NCBI GenBank assembly: GCA_944472135.2
Contig: OX235263.1
Location: 31,363,379-31,427,378, forward strand
DNA: 64,000 nt
Direction of reading: 5' to 3'
Source of the DNA: Trichobilharzia regenti
Lineage: Eukaryota; Platyhelminthes; Trematoda; Strigeidida; Schistosomatidae
The translations under genes and the position numbers were made by a program. This document shows positions 21,144-31,843 of this stretch, in pieces; the stretch's first letter is position 1, and every line of letters begins with the position of its first letter. The notes below the pieces were generated by a model. The model had not been told where the DNA came from. It saw nothing but the letters and a program-made list of their open reading frames with translations, and did not search any database.

Positions 21144-21319
21144 NNNNNNNNNNNNNNNNNNNNNNNNNNNNNNNNNNNNNNNNNNNNNNNNNNNNNNNNN
21201 NNNNNNNNNNNNNNNNNNNNNNNNNNNNNNNNNNNNNNNNNNNNNNNNNNNNNNNNNNNNNNNNNNNNNNNNNNNNNNNNNNNNNNNNNNNNNNNNNNNN
21301 NNNNNNNNNNNNNNNNNNN
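21144..21319. other. Assembly gap (176 N)
   Basis: Run of N. It hides the 5' LTR, leader and Gag N-terminus of copy A of the pol-less LTR family; real size unknown. Confidence 0.99.
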
Positions 21320-22825
21320 TGACTCCCAGGCACTCACTGAGTTTTTAGATAATTTGCTAATTTACAAGAATGGAATGATTTCGATGAATCGCGTGAGTGA
21401 CCTCAACTCGAGTTTTATACTAGAAGTAATAGCAAGACGTCTACCTACCCGACTGCAAAGGAAGTGGGTGAAGATAAGCTCCCGTATGGAGGATGAGGGT
21501 ATCGAGCCAAAGTTTGATGATATCCTGAAACTGGTAAATACTAGTGTCAATCAATCTATGAGCAAGTTCGCCAGTCTATTAGATCTCACGCCTAGAATAG
21601 AGCGGTCTGCGATCAAAATGCAATCATTGATGACGAGTAGGCCTCAGAGAGGTGGATATCGAGAAGACTCCATGATGTATAGTAATGCATATAGACCTAG
21701 TGAGTGTAACAGGTTTCGTAGTACATCCTCAACAGATAAGTTACAAGATGCAAGACAAACACGGTTTTGTTTTACACGTGTGCAAGAGGTGCATACAGAA
21801 GTGAACTGTGAACCAGTGAGCAAGTTCAGTGATAAGCTAAATGTAAACTCCAGGCCTGACTCCGAATTGTGTGACGATAACGGTGCGGTCAAGAAGTCTG
21901 TAGTTGCAACTGGTAAGCCATTGTTGAATAGAGTGTCACAGAATAGAGTTGCTGCTTCAGAGTGCAGTTCTGACCGTACAAGTTTACAAGGTATTACTAG
22001 TCAGAGTGAAGTTATAAAACCTTTATTGATTTGTGAGGAGGAACCAAAATTGTCTACTTCTGTTATTAAAGAGTTTGAAAATGATGAAGTTGACGGTAAA
22101 GTGAATATTAGTGATAATGATCATGATACTTCACAGTTGTCTTTGGTTGATCATTATGAGATGAGGGATATGTCTACTACTGCTAAGTTAAATAAAGGTT
22201 CTGTACAACTACAACGTGAAGTAGAATTGAACGCAGATGCAGTTCCAGAAGGTGTGCATACTTGTGAGACAGTCAGTGTAATTGATCAGCGTGTAGCCCA
22301 CCTGTCATCAGATGATAGTGCTAAACCCGAACTAGTAGTAAAAGACGGCAGTGTTGGTGGTCTTGCAGTTAGACAAATATCTGAAGCCGAGCAACAACAG
22401 CTTCTGATCTACCGCTAACTTCATCAACTGATATCACTCAGTCGTCGTTGGTGTTGTCATCCACAATGAAACAGACGCCCATCAACTCAAGTATCTTGTG
22501 CAATGACTATGGTAGTATCAGTTCGTTTGAAAGGACGAATATCAATGGTCAGTTTAGTGTGGATAAGCCAAGTGTAAAGGAGAGAGTAATTGTTAAATTG
22601 ACTTGCACGAATAAAGGCATTTCTAGTTTCAAGTTACTATTTGAATGTTATTATCTTTGGTGTAAATTACTCTGTTTCTATACTTGGTTGATGAGATATG
22701 TCGTGTGTTTGTTGGTCATCTATATTCTACGATACAATGACATGGGCGTGTTGCCGTTCAGATTTGAGGATATAGCTGATAGAAGGAAGTCAGCAAATGA
22801 ACTCTGCGACGATTTTCCAACCTAG
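21320..22825 (+). pseudogene. Copy A Gag-like plus hydrophobic C-terminal ORF (frameshifted)
   Basis: The open frame 21320-22418 holds the DUF1759-like Gag (FLDNLLIYKNGMISMNRVSD, LPTRLQRKWVKISSRMEDEG) and the long acidic, Ser-rich spacer. It ends prematurely (ISEAEQQQLLIYR) where copy B continues. 22448-22825 then encodes the C-terminal part with FKLLFECYYLWCKLLCFYTW and the invariant tail ANELCDDFPT. Same protein as the 565-codon ORF of copy B. Confidence 0.8.
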
Positions 22826-22836
22826 GGCGTCAACCT

Positions 22837-23267
22837 GAGAAGGGTTGTAGGCGTACTGGTGTAAGTCCTACAGTTCTTCAAAGGGTAGCGCATCAATGAG
22901 CAGTCCAATGTGCTTGGTGTGTGATTTTGTACATATGTTCATATTGTATATACTGAATTGATATCATCTGTCATCTATCTGTTGGTAATTCTGTTTGTGT
23001 CCGGACGACTTCCACTTGGATCATCAACCTGAGAAGGAATGTAGGCGTACTGCTGTAAGTCCTACGGTTCTTCAAGGGTAGTTTGTCGTGTCAGAATCCA
23101 CAACATTTGATGTGTTGATTGTACATATGTTTGTGTTAAATAGTTGTGTGAGTTCCAATTGATGTAATTGTTGGTTAATCTTGTTTGTGTCTGGACATTC
23201 CACAAATTACAATCGTCAACCTGAGAAGGTTTGTAGGCGTACTGGTGTAAGTCCTGCAATTCTTCAA
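22837..23267 (+). repeat. Three direct repeats carrying a conserved hairpin (copy A)
   Basis: Units about 190 bp apart at 22837-22879, 23031-23075 and 23223-23267. Each reads GAGAAGG-(T/A)TGTAGGCGTAC then TG(C/G)TGTAAGTCC(T)(A/G)C. TGTAGG pairs with CCTACA (CCTACG or CCTGCA in the others, keeping G-U pairs), TAC pairs with GTA, and GAA pairs with TTC outside. It lies directly after the stop of the Gag-membrane ORF. The same triad occurs in copies B (25985-26420, minus), C (43705-44145), D (45400-45825, minus) and E (54893-55325). Confidence 0.85.
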
Positions 23268-23976
23268 AGGAATTCCACCAAGACATGATCCGCGAGGTTG
23301 TTTGTACTATTTGTATATACGTGTGGTGTGTCATATCAATTGGTGTATTTTGGATTCATTGTGTTTACTTGTTGTTTTCGTATCTTGTTGTTATTGCGTA
23401 ATTTTGTTAAAATTTTCGTCGTGATTACTTCTGATGTTGTGTCCACTCTTCTACATCCGTGAATGAATTGATTGATGTTAAGGACAGCAGATGGGTCGTA
23501 TACGCCGGGGAGGCTAGGCTATTGCTGAGAATGAAATGCACACGCAGATAATTGTTAGCTGCGGTCCGACACGCCGGGGAGAAAGAGTGTAAACGACTGA
23601 GGCTCGCATGCGTCACCGCTACTAGAACTGAGGCAGAATGAGTGACAAGCGATTTCAGTGGTAATTGGTAGTGAGTAGATTAGAGGATGTGCGTAGAGTA
23701 TCATGAGGTGGTGCTATGGTCACTTTGCATTCTGCAAGAGTCATTCTAGCAAGTGGAGACTGTGTTGCAAGATGTCAAGAGGAGGTCTCTGTCTGGAGGC
23801 GCAGGTCGTCAGCGATGTGTGAGATTGTGCTGTGAGTATGCTTGTGGTGTGTTGGCTTTTCTGTTTGTTTTCCATTTCAGCTCTGTCCGTGTGACCCAGG
23901 TTCTCGCAATGGCATCCAAGTCGACATGCATTGATCGTGAAGGAAAAAAGGGTTGGATCCCTTTTTTGGCGGGGAG

Positions 23977-24345
23977 TGTCAATGGAGTTGAAGATTGAAC
24001 GATCAATTCTTGGTTGTTTGCTTAAAATCAACTTCCCCAATTTTCGCGGAAGCATCAATACGACAGTCATCGTCTCATTGGTCGCTGTTCAGAAAGAAGA
24101 TTGAAACATCGTCAGAAGTAATACAGAGATTTATTATTGTAATATTTGTTTTCAGACCTTAGTTTGCTTAGTTCGCTTATTCCTTTTATATGTTGGTGTA
24201 ACAATACAGAAATATCAAACGTCAGATCGGTGTTTTGGTTTTTGCGTCCGTTATAACTAAGCGTTTCTGAGAAATCTTCTAAGAACAGCGTGGGCCCGAG
24301 CGTAGCGAGAGCAGGGCATTAACGGTTTATGAGACTTTGCTGACA
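23977..24345 (+). repeat. 3' LTR of copy A
   Basis: 369 bp, TGTCAA...TGACA; contains an AATAAA-like signal region and a GC-rich hairpin near the end (GGGCCCGAGC...GGGC). Matches the other seven LTRs of the family. Confidence 0.88.
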
Positions 24346-24444
24346 CCATCTACAGTATATGTGGGACAGGAATTTCCAGGCAGTGACCATGAAATAGTAG
24401 TTTGTTCTTTTGAGATCTTTCTGAAACAAAACGCAGAGATGAAG
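24346..24444 (+). pseudogene. LINE X endonuclease C-terminal fragment
   Basis: Reads EFPGSDHEIVVCSFEIF, the SDH block that ends EN domains of CR1-like LINEs. LTR copy A lies immediately upstream and an inverted repeat R copy follows. Downstream pieces of what is probably the same LINE are at 29221-29600 and 33990-35686, all plus strand. Confidence 0.65.
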
Positions 24445-24919
24445 CTGGCCAAACACTTATAATATTATAATGTATATTCTCATATAAACCTATAAATTTA
24501 CATGAAAATGCATGCCATTTTTACAGGCACGATCAAGTATGATATAATATCAAATCGTAGATTGTCTACAAGTTAATAATGTTTAACAGTTAAATATTTG
24601 ATATATATATATAATAACACATTTTCTGAACTAGGCTGTATAGTTATTGAATTGTACAATTGTCCTCCAGTTTGAGCGGGAAAATCGACTTCGTTTCGTT
24701 TTCATCCCGTGGTTGTCGGCATACGATAACCAACCAATATTGAGGTAAGTACAACGTTTACAAGGGATTGAAAGCTGTTTTAGAAAAGTAAAAGTGCTGA
24801 GGTGAATCATTAAATTGTAATGAAATAGGTAAGTGCAAGTATCATTAATAAATGCATTAATAAAGAAAACTCCCTAGGCTGACAACGTTAATTAGCAATG
24901 TATAATGCTACACGTATAC
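24445..24919 (-). repeat. Repeat R, inverted copy, first part
   Basis: Reverse complement of the ends of 32418-33625 and 36305-37585 (shared TCGATTTTCCCGCGAAACCT-type block and LINE tail TGCCTGTAAAAATGGCATGC). It continues after copy B at 28884-29220. Probably a 5'-truncated 3' UTR of a LINE. Confidence 0.7.
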
Positions 24920-25278
24920 TGTCAATCTCGTCTCATAAACCGTTAATGCCCAGCTCTCGCTACGCTCGGGCCCACGCTGTTCCTTTGAATTTTCAGAAAC
25001 GCTTAGTTATAACGGACGAAAAACCAAAACACCGATCTGCCGTTTAATATTTCTTTATTGTTACACCAACATATAAAAGGAATAAGCGAACTAAGGTCTG
25101 TAAACAAATATTACAATAATAAATCACAATATTACTTCTGACGGTTATCTGCTGACTTCTTTCTGAACAGCGACCGATGAGACGATGACTGTCGTATTGA
25201 TGCCTCCGCGAAAATTGGGGAAGTTGATTTTGAGCAAACAACCAAGAATTGATCGTTCAATCTTCAACTCCATTGACA
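24920..25278 (-). repeat. 3' LTR of copy B
   Basis: 359 bp. Ends in the terminal inverted hexamer TGTCAA/TTGACA. The polypurine GGGGAG and the AAAAAAGG/CCTTTTTT hairpin lie next to it at 25279-25312. Confidence 0.9.
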
Positions 25279-26428
25279 CTCCCCGGCAAAAAAGGATCCA
25301 ACCCTTTTTTCCTTCACGACCAATGCACGTTGACTTGGATGCCATTGCGAGAACCTGGGTCACACGGACAGAGCTGAAATGGAAAACAAACAGAAAAGCC
25401 AACACACCACAAGCATACCCACAGCACAATCTCACACATCGCTGACGACCTGCGCCTCCAGACAGAGACCTCCTCTTGACATCTTGCAACACAATCGCCA
25501 CTTGCTAGAATGACTCTTGCAGAATGCAACGTGACCATAGCACCACCTCATGATACTCTACGCACATCCTCTTATCTACTCACTACCAATTACCACTGAA
25601 ATCGCTTGTCACTCATTCTGCCTCAGTTCTAGTAGCGGTGACGCATGCGAGCCTCAGTCGTTTACACTCTTTCTCCCCGGCGTGTCGGACCGCAGCTAAC
25701 AATTATCTCCGTGTGCATTTCATTCTCAGCAATAGCCTAGCCTCCCCGGCGTATACGACCCATCTGCTGTCCTTAACATCAATCAATTCATTCACGGATG
25801 TAGAAGAGTGGACACAACTTCAGAAGTAATCACGACGAAAATTTTAACAAAATTACGCAATAACAACAAGATACGAAAACAACAAGTAAACACAATGAAT
25901 CCAAAATACACCAATTGATATGACACACCACACGTATATACAAATAGTACAAACAACCTCGCGGATCATGTCTTGGTGGAATTCCTTTGAAGAATTGCAG
26001 GACTTACACCAGTACGCCTACAACCCTTCTCAGGTTGACGATTGTAATTTGTGGAATGTCCAGACACAAACAAGATTAACCAACAATTACATCAATTGGA
26101 ACTCACACAACTATTTAACACAAACATATGTACAATCAACACATCAAATGTTGTGGATTCTGACACGACAAACTACCCTTGAAGAACTGTAGGACTTACA
26201 GCAGTACGCCTACATTCCTTCTCAGGTTGATGATCCAAGTGGAAGTCGTCCGGACACAAACAGAATTACCAACAGCTAGATGACAGATGATATCAATTCA
26301 GTATATACAATATGAACATATGTACAAAATCACACACCAAGCACATTGGACTGCTCATTGATGCGCTACCCTTTGAAGAACTGTAGGACTTACAGCAGTA
26401 CGCCTACAACCCTTCTCAGGTTGACGCC

Positions 26429-28126
26429 CTAGGTTGGAAAATCGTCGCAGAGTTCATTTGCTAACTTCCTTCTATCAGCTATATCCTCAAATCTGAACGG
26501 CAACACGCCCATGTCATTGTATCGTAGAATATAGATGACCAACAAACACACGACATATCTCATCAACCAAGTATAGAAACAGAGTAATTTACACCAAAGA
26601 TAATAACATTCAAATAGTAACTTGAAACTAGAAATGCCTTTATTCGTGCAAGTCAATTTAACAATTACTCTCTCCTTTACACTTGGCTTATCCACACTAA
26701 ACTGACCATTGATATTCGTCCTTTCAAACGAACTGATACTACCATAGTCATTGCACAAGATACTTGAGTTGATGGGTGTCTGTTTCATTGTGGATGACAG
26801 CACCAACGATGACTGAGTGACACAAGGTGATGAACTTAGCGGTGGATCAGAAGCTGTTCTTGTTCGGCTCTCAGATAGTTGTCCAACTGCAAGATTACCA
26901 CCACTGCTGTCTTTCACTACTAGTTCGGGTTTAGCACTATCATCTGATGATAGGTGGGCTACACGCTGATCAATTACACTGACTGTCTCACAAGTATGCA
27001 CACCTTCTGGAACTGCATCTGCGTTCAATTCTACTTCACGTTGTAGTTGTACAGAACCTTTATTTAACTTAGCAGTAGTAGGCATATCCCTCATCTCATA
27101 ATGATCAACCAAAGACAACTGTGAAGTATCATGATCATTATCACGAATATTCACTTTACCGTCAACTTCATCATTTTCAAACTCTTTAATAACAGAAGTA
27201 GACAATTTTGGTTCCTCCTCACAAATCGTAAAAGGTTTTATAACTTCACTCTGACTAGTAATACCTTGTAAACTTGTAGGGTCAGAACTGCACTCTGAAG
27301 CAGTAACTCTATTCTGTGACACTCTATTCAACAATGGCTTACCAGTTGCAACTACAGACTTCTTGACCGCACCGTTATCGTCACACAATTCGGAGTCAGG
27401 TCTGGAGTTTACATTTAGCTTATCACTGAACTTGCTCACTGGTTCACAGTTCACTTCTGTATGCACCTCTTGCACACGTGTAAAACAAAACCGTGTTTGT
27501 CTTGCATCTTGTAACTTATCTGTTGAGGATGTACTACGAAACCTGTTACACTCACTAGGTCTATATGCATTACTAGACATCATGGAGTCTTCTCGATATC
27601 CACCTCTCTGAGGCCTACTCGTCATCAATGATTGCATTTTGATCTCAGACTGCTCTATTCTAGGGGTGAGATCTAATAGACTGGCGAACTTGCTCATAGA
27701 TTGATTGACACTAGTATTTACCAGTTTCAGGATATCATCAAACTTTGGCTCGATACCCTCATCCTCCATACGGGAGCTTATCTTCACCCACTTCCTTTGC
27801 AGTCGAGTAGGTAGACGTCTTGCTATTACTTCTAGTATAAAACTCGAGTTGAGGTCACTCACGCGATTCATCGAAATCATTCCATTCTTGTAAATTAGCA
27901 AATTATCTAAAAACTCAGTGAGTGCCTGGGAGTCATCCTGTAATTGACCACCATTACCCTTAACAGCCTCGAATAATTTCCCTGCAATCATCGAAGGTCT
28001 TCCAAACCTTTGACGTAATATGCTCATAGCCTCATCGTAGCCCTCTTTTGGCTTCATAAACTTACAGCACTGTATAGCTCTTGCAGCATCTCCAGTGCAA
28101 TATCTCATCAAATACATTAACTTCAA
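26429..28126 (-). CDS. Gag-like protein with C-terminal hydrophobic segment (copy B, main ORF)
   Basis: 565 codons. Residues 1 to about 130 match the BEL/Pao Gag domain (DUF1759 type): LKLMYLMRYCTGDAARAIQ, MSILRQRFGRPSMIAGKLFE and LPTRLQRKWVKISS. Residues about 180-445 are a low-complexity acidic and Ser-rich spacer with no zinc knuckle. Residues about 500-535 are strongly hydrophobic and Cys/Tyr/Trp-rich (LLFECYYLWCKLLCF, YVVCLLVIYILRYND), a likely membrane segment, followed by a conserved tail (VLPFRFEDIADRRK, ELCDDFPT). Gag normally builds the particle; a capsid joined to a membrane anchor is unusual. The N-terminal 82 codons are in the preceding ORF, one frame away. Confidence 0.72.
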   Translation of the reverse strand: MKLMYLMRYCTGDAARAIQCCKFMKPKEGYDEAMSILRQRFGRPSMIAGKLFEAVKGNGGQLQDDSQALTEFLDNLLIYKNGMISMNRVSDLNSSFILEVIARRLPTRLQRKWVKISSRMEDEGIEPKFDDILKLVNTSVNQSMSKFASLLDLTPRIEQSEIKMQSLMTSRPQRGGYREDSMMSSNAYRPSECNRFRSTSSTDKLQDARQTRFCFTRVQEVHTEVNCEPVSKFSDKLNVNSRPDSELCDDNGAVKKSVVATGKPLLNRVSQNRVTASECSSDPTSLQGITSQSEVIKPFTICEEEPKLSTSVIKEFENDEVDGKVNIRDNDHDTSQLSLVDHYEMRDMPTTAKLNKGSVQLQREVELNADAVPEGVHTCETVSVIDQRVAHLSSDDSAKPELVVKDSSGGNLAVGQLSESRTRTASDPPLSSSPCVTQSSLVLSSTMKQTPINSSILCNDYGSISSFERTNINGQFSVDKPSVKERVIVKLTCTNKGISSFKLLFECYYLWCKLLCFYTWLMRYVVCLLVIYILRYNDMGVLPFRFEDIADRRKLANELCDDFPT

Positions 28127-28134
28127 TTCATCAT

Positions 28135-28383
28135 TTAATAAAAACTACTCAACATGATCTCAAACTCCTTTACAAATTGTAAATAATCGGCCGGGTTTCC
28201 ATCAAAACACCGTGGTTCAAATTTAGGGAGTTTGATGTTCCTATTATCCCTGAACGGCGAAACAGTAACATCAACCATGTCATACTTAACATCAGACACA
28301 TCGTTACAATTAACAGACAAGTCACCATGACTTACTTTCCTGTTTGCATCCAAGACACTCTGTCCCTTCTTTGACCCAGGCAT
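28135..28383 (-). CDS. N-terminal part of the Gag-like protein (copy B)
   Basis: 82 codons, starting MPGSKKGQSVLDANRKVSHG and containing LPKFEPRCFDGNPADYLQF, the classic opening of DUF1759 Gag domains. It ends in MLSSFY-stop, where the sequence has one T or C fewer than copy E at the same point; shifting back one base continues into the main ORF. Copies D and F share the same short form. It is either an inherited frameshift or a programmed one. Confidence 0.7.
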   Translation of the reverse strand: MPGSKKGQSVLDANRKVSHGDLSVNCNDVSDVKYDMVDVTVSPFRDNRNIKLPKFEPRCFDGNPADYLQFVKEFEIMLSSFY

Positions 28384-28527
28384 TGTTGAACTTGACCCAA
28401 TTCCAAAAGAGTTCCAGATATTGCTTGTTCAAAGAGGACTTGACCGGCACCAGGAAAAATGAACGGCGACTATCCAAACTTTCACCAACTGTTTGAATCC
28501 GCCAGATCTGTTTCTATCGTCAGAAAC

Positions 28528-28883
28528 TGTCAATCACGTCTCATAAACCGTTAATGCCCAGCTCTCGCTACGCTCGGGCCCACGCTGTTCTTTGAATTTT
28601 CAGAAACGCTTAGTTATAACGGACGAAAAACCAAAACACCGATCTGCCGTTTAATGTTTCTTTATTGTTACACCAACATATAAAAGGAATAAGCGAACTA
28701 AGGTCTGTAAACAAATATTACAATAATAAATCATAAGATTACTTCTGACGATGTTTTACTCTTCTTTCTGAACAGCGACCGATGAGACGATGACTGTCGT
28801 ATTGATGCCTCCGCGAAAATTGGGGAAGTTGATTTTGAGCAAACAACCATGAATTGATCGTTCAATCTTCAACTCCATTGACA
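28528..28883 (-). repeat. 5' LTR of copy B
   Basis: 356 bp, closely matching 24920-25278; followed on the minus strand by the leader and the Gag start at 28383. Confidence 0.9.
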
Positions 28884-29220
28884 TATACCTCGTACTGTCA
28901 TGATGTCCACTTTTGGTTTTCATACATTTATCCTCAGTTGTGCCAGTTGTTTTTGTTTTATACCTTTTTGTGCATTTAATGTACAACCGTACCCTTCAGA
29001 GAGTAGGAATATAATAAGTCATAAAGAGCTGTAAAATGTTAGGTTTAATGGGATATAATGAGGATCAAGTAAAGACGTTATTGGAAAATGAATGAGATAA
29101 GACATTGTGAAGTGGTATTTAAAGATCAGTCAATGGACAGCAAGTTAGTTTATAAGATGCCCCATAAAACTGTGCACATCCCACATGGTCGCATCTCAAC
29201 AATAGGCTGGGCGAATAGTA
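28884..29220 (-). repeat. Repeat R, inverted copy, second part
   Basis: Continues 24445-24919 after the TATAC duplication: reverse complement of about 32820-33170 (CCCCATAA, GTCGCATCTCAACAATAGGC-type blocks). Confidence 0.68.
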
Positions 29221-29600
29221 TATATTTATGAGATTGTACAAACATGCCGACTGGGACTTGTATCAGCACTTAATTAGATGTTCTAATAGGGACTCATACT
29301 TTTCGAACCAGTCCTTGGAGGCAATTCTTAACAACTTCTATCAGAACATTAACTCAATTCCCGACGTTATTGCACCCGAGAAGATTCTTAGCTTCAGATT
29401 CCAGCAAAGCGATTATATTCCGACATCGTTTAGCAGAAGTCTACGAAAACACTCAATATCATGAGTTATCGTCATTAATTGCTATTACTTCCCTTCTCAA
29501 TAGAATTGAAGAGTTGAGAAATATAAGCCTTAGAAACGTAGAAATGCAATCACGTTTCATAAGCTCTTATGCTATCATAACACTCTGTAGTCGTATTCTT
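29221..29600 (+). pseudogene. LINE X, linker between EN and RT (frameshifted)
   Basis: 29228-29400 reads LYKHADWDLYQHLIRC and LEAILNNFYQNINSIPD, like the DWDLFFSNSNLDTILLAFYQ linker of LINE Y. The frame then shifts; 29370-29618 continues with FRHRLAEVYENTQYHELSSL. The tandem array begins at its end. Confidence 0.55.
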
Positions 29601-30190
29601 CTGAACTATCTATTATAACTAACTACTGTCTCTTAACTACACTGTGAATCCTAAGTATCAACGGATTTTATTTTATTTTATTGTTATGCTATCATAACAC
29701 TCTGTAGTCGTATTCTTCTGAACTATCTATTATAACTAACTACTGTCTCTTAACTACACTGTGAATCCTAAGTATCAACGGATTTTATTTTATTTTATTG
29801 TTATGCTATCATAACACTCTGTAGTCGTATTCTTCTGAACTATCTATTATAACTAACTACTGTCTCTTAACTACACTGTGAATCCTAAGTATCAACGGAT
29901 TTTATTTTATTTTATTGTTATGCTATCATAACACTCTGTAGTCGTATTCTTCTGAACTATCTATTATAACTAACTACTGTCTCTTAACTACACTGTGAAT
30001 CCTAAGTATCAACGGATTTTATTTTATTTTATTGTTATGCTATCATAACACTCTGTAGTCGTATTCTTCTGAACTATCTATTATAACTAACTACTGTCTC
30101 TTAACTACACTGTGAATCCTAAGTATCAACGGATTTTATTTTATTTTATTGTTATGCTATCATAACACTCTGTAGTCGTATTCTTCTGAA
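29567..30190 (+). repeat. 117-bp minisatellite, about 5.3 units
   Basis: CACTCTGTAGTCGTATTC recurs at 29581, 29698, 29815, 29932, 30049 and 30166, a period of exactly 117, with the units essentially identical. Each unit has (TTTTA)n and a short palindrome GTTATG-CTAT-CATAAC. The last unit diverges after about 30190. Confidence 0.95.
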
Positions 30191-31843
30191 GTATCTTTTA
30201 TGACTGACTACTTTCTTTCTATGTAGATATATACATAACTATGTTGCTTTATGTATTTTTCTTCTTCGTAACATTTCATATTTCCTCTTCGTTGCTATGC
30301 TTATAACTAAAATCTTGAGAGTAGCCTGCAAATCTCTGATTCCCTTACTTCTTCATTGTACGTAAACATCTTTAAAATGCTGTTAGTGACGATGCATACA
30401 AAATGACTGACTGAAAGTAGTCGTTCATACCATGAGTATCGTTGAGTTAGCTTGTGAATGTAAAAACTGTCCATATGACACGTAGCAATAATAAAAGATT
30501 TTTTTCTGAAAACAAAAAAAAGTATTTTGCCAGGGTCTAGCAGATTCAAAGGTGTGAGGGTGGTGACTGCTATTCAGCGGATATGATGGTGGGGACCTAA
30601 GAGAACCACCCTTATCTGTGGGAATGCACTATACTGCTAAGGCTCCTGAGGACGAATTACTTCAAAAAAAAATTATTAATAAATAAAATAAAAAATAAAT
30701 GCTGCCTGTATGTCACAACTTGCGTACAAACTCTTTGAAAAAATGGCTCATGGTACGATTTCTCTACTTCAGGAGGACATCTAACTGTATTAATCAGAAC
30801 AACAGCATAAATCAGTATTACTATACTTCCTCTTTTCTTTTTAAATAACTTATGTACTTTGGCATTTGGATTTCACTTCTTCAGTTACTATTCCCAAAAT
30901 TACCTTATATAAGAGTGAAAACCATGATTCGTTTCGCCCTAATTCTTACTTTTTTTATTGTTATTCTATACTTCAGTTGTTGTTTACTACTATAAACTTA
31001 AACTAACCGTTGGTATGTAACACTATAAAACTCAATGACTAGAAATTCCTAGTAATAAAAAAGGAGAATAAACACTGCGGTTATCGCATATTGTTTACTT
31101 AAATTATCATTATCTGCTGGCTGCTTCTGTTTTCTTCACTTCCCGAAGGTATTGCACTGGAGCACTGCTAATGAACAGTAATCCTGCTTTCTACATTTGT
31201 ATCACTCGAGCGGTATCCAGAATATTGTTAGTACTTACGATGAACAACGGAACAAATTCCATTCTGAATCAAATTTCTTTCCTGTTATGAAACTACGATA
31301 AGACTGCTGCAAAAATGTAATAAATATATCACTGATCTCAACATAATACATCAATAAACTTCAAGCCATAGGTGCTGTTCACAACAAAGTTATATAAGAG
31401 AATTGACTTCAAGCTTTATTTTTCCCAGATATCTGTATTACATTCATGTGATGTCTGGGTTTTTTGTTAATGCGAAGAGAAAATTTCTATATCTCTTTAT
31501 GTGCTACACAAACAGACTTTATAGCAGACTGTTCCGACTGACTTTGATGTCAGAAAGAACAACCAAACTGTAAGTCCATTATACATCAAATTATGTGTAA
31601 TTTATATAATAACTTATTCATGCCTGTACAATAGGTATGTTCCTGCATAAACAGGAAGGAATATATTATTATTATTAAAACAATATTTATGCATGCCTAT
31701 ACAATTGGTGTACCCTACATAGCTAGGGAAAAAAATGTACTTTATTATATTATCTTTACTAAATATGCTTATTAATATTATGTGTAAATTATCGAATTGA
31801 TGATGCCTGTAAACTGGCGTCCCTCATGTAAAAAATGAGAATA

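Larger units (their letters stand above)
21320..24345 (+). mobile_element. Pol-less LTR element, copy A (5' end in gap)
   Basis: Runs from within gag (the gap hides the first part) through the membrane-segment ORF, three hairpin repeats (about 22837, 23031 and 23223), a conserved splice-acceptor-like tract (ends 23880), a polypurine GGCGGGGAG (23968-23976) and a 3' LTR (23977-24345, 369 bp). The next bases (24346 on) are the endonuclease of LINE X. Gag is broken near 22390 by a frameshift. Gag most resembles copies B and E. Confidence 0.88.
24920..28883 (-). mobile_element. Pol-less LTR element, copy B (complete, 3964 bp)
   Basis: LTRs at 28528-28883 (5') and 24920-25278 (3'), with the 5-bp target duplication TATAC at 24915-24919 and 28884-28888. 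Between them are leader, Gag-like ORF, membrane-segment C-terminus, hairpin triad and about 700 bp of conserved non-coding 3' sequence. There is no RT, integrase or RNase H reading in any frame. It inserted into an inverted copy of repeat R. This is the best-preserved member: its Gag-membrane ORF is 565 codons without a stop. Confidence 0.92.

Noticed and set aside
23753..23998. 81-codon ORF with a hydrophobic stretch running into the 3' LTR, similar in copy B
   Set aside because: Frame is not kept in copy E and the stretch overlaps the acceptor-like pyrimidine tract, which would itself read as hydrophobic residues. Not called as a gene.
25185..25445. ORFs spanning the LTR edge
   Set aside because: They cross the LTR boundary and the polypurine tract in antisense; shadows.
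27363..27611. 82-codon ORF on the strand opposite Gag, seen in several copies (also 21644-21892, 46676-47011, 53711-54046)
   Set aside because: It is antisense to the conserved Gag spacer; its conservation is explained by the Gag frame.
29567..30190. Possible CRISPR-like array
   Set aside because: The units are contiguous 117-bp tandem copies with no unique spacers.
30307..30549. 80-codon minus-strand ORF
   Set aside because: Low-complexity, AT-rich, no domain and no conservation in related repeats.
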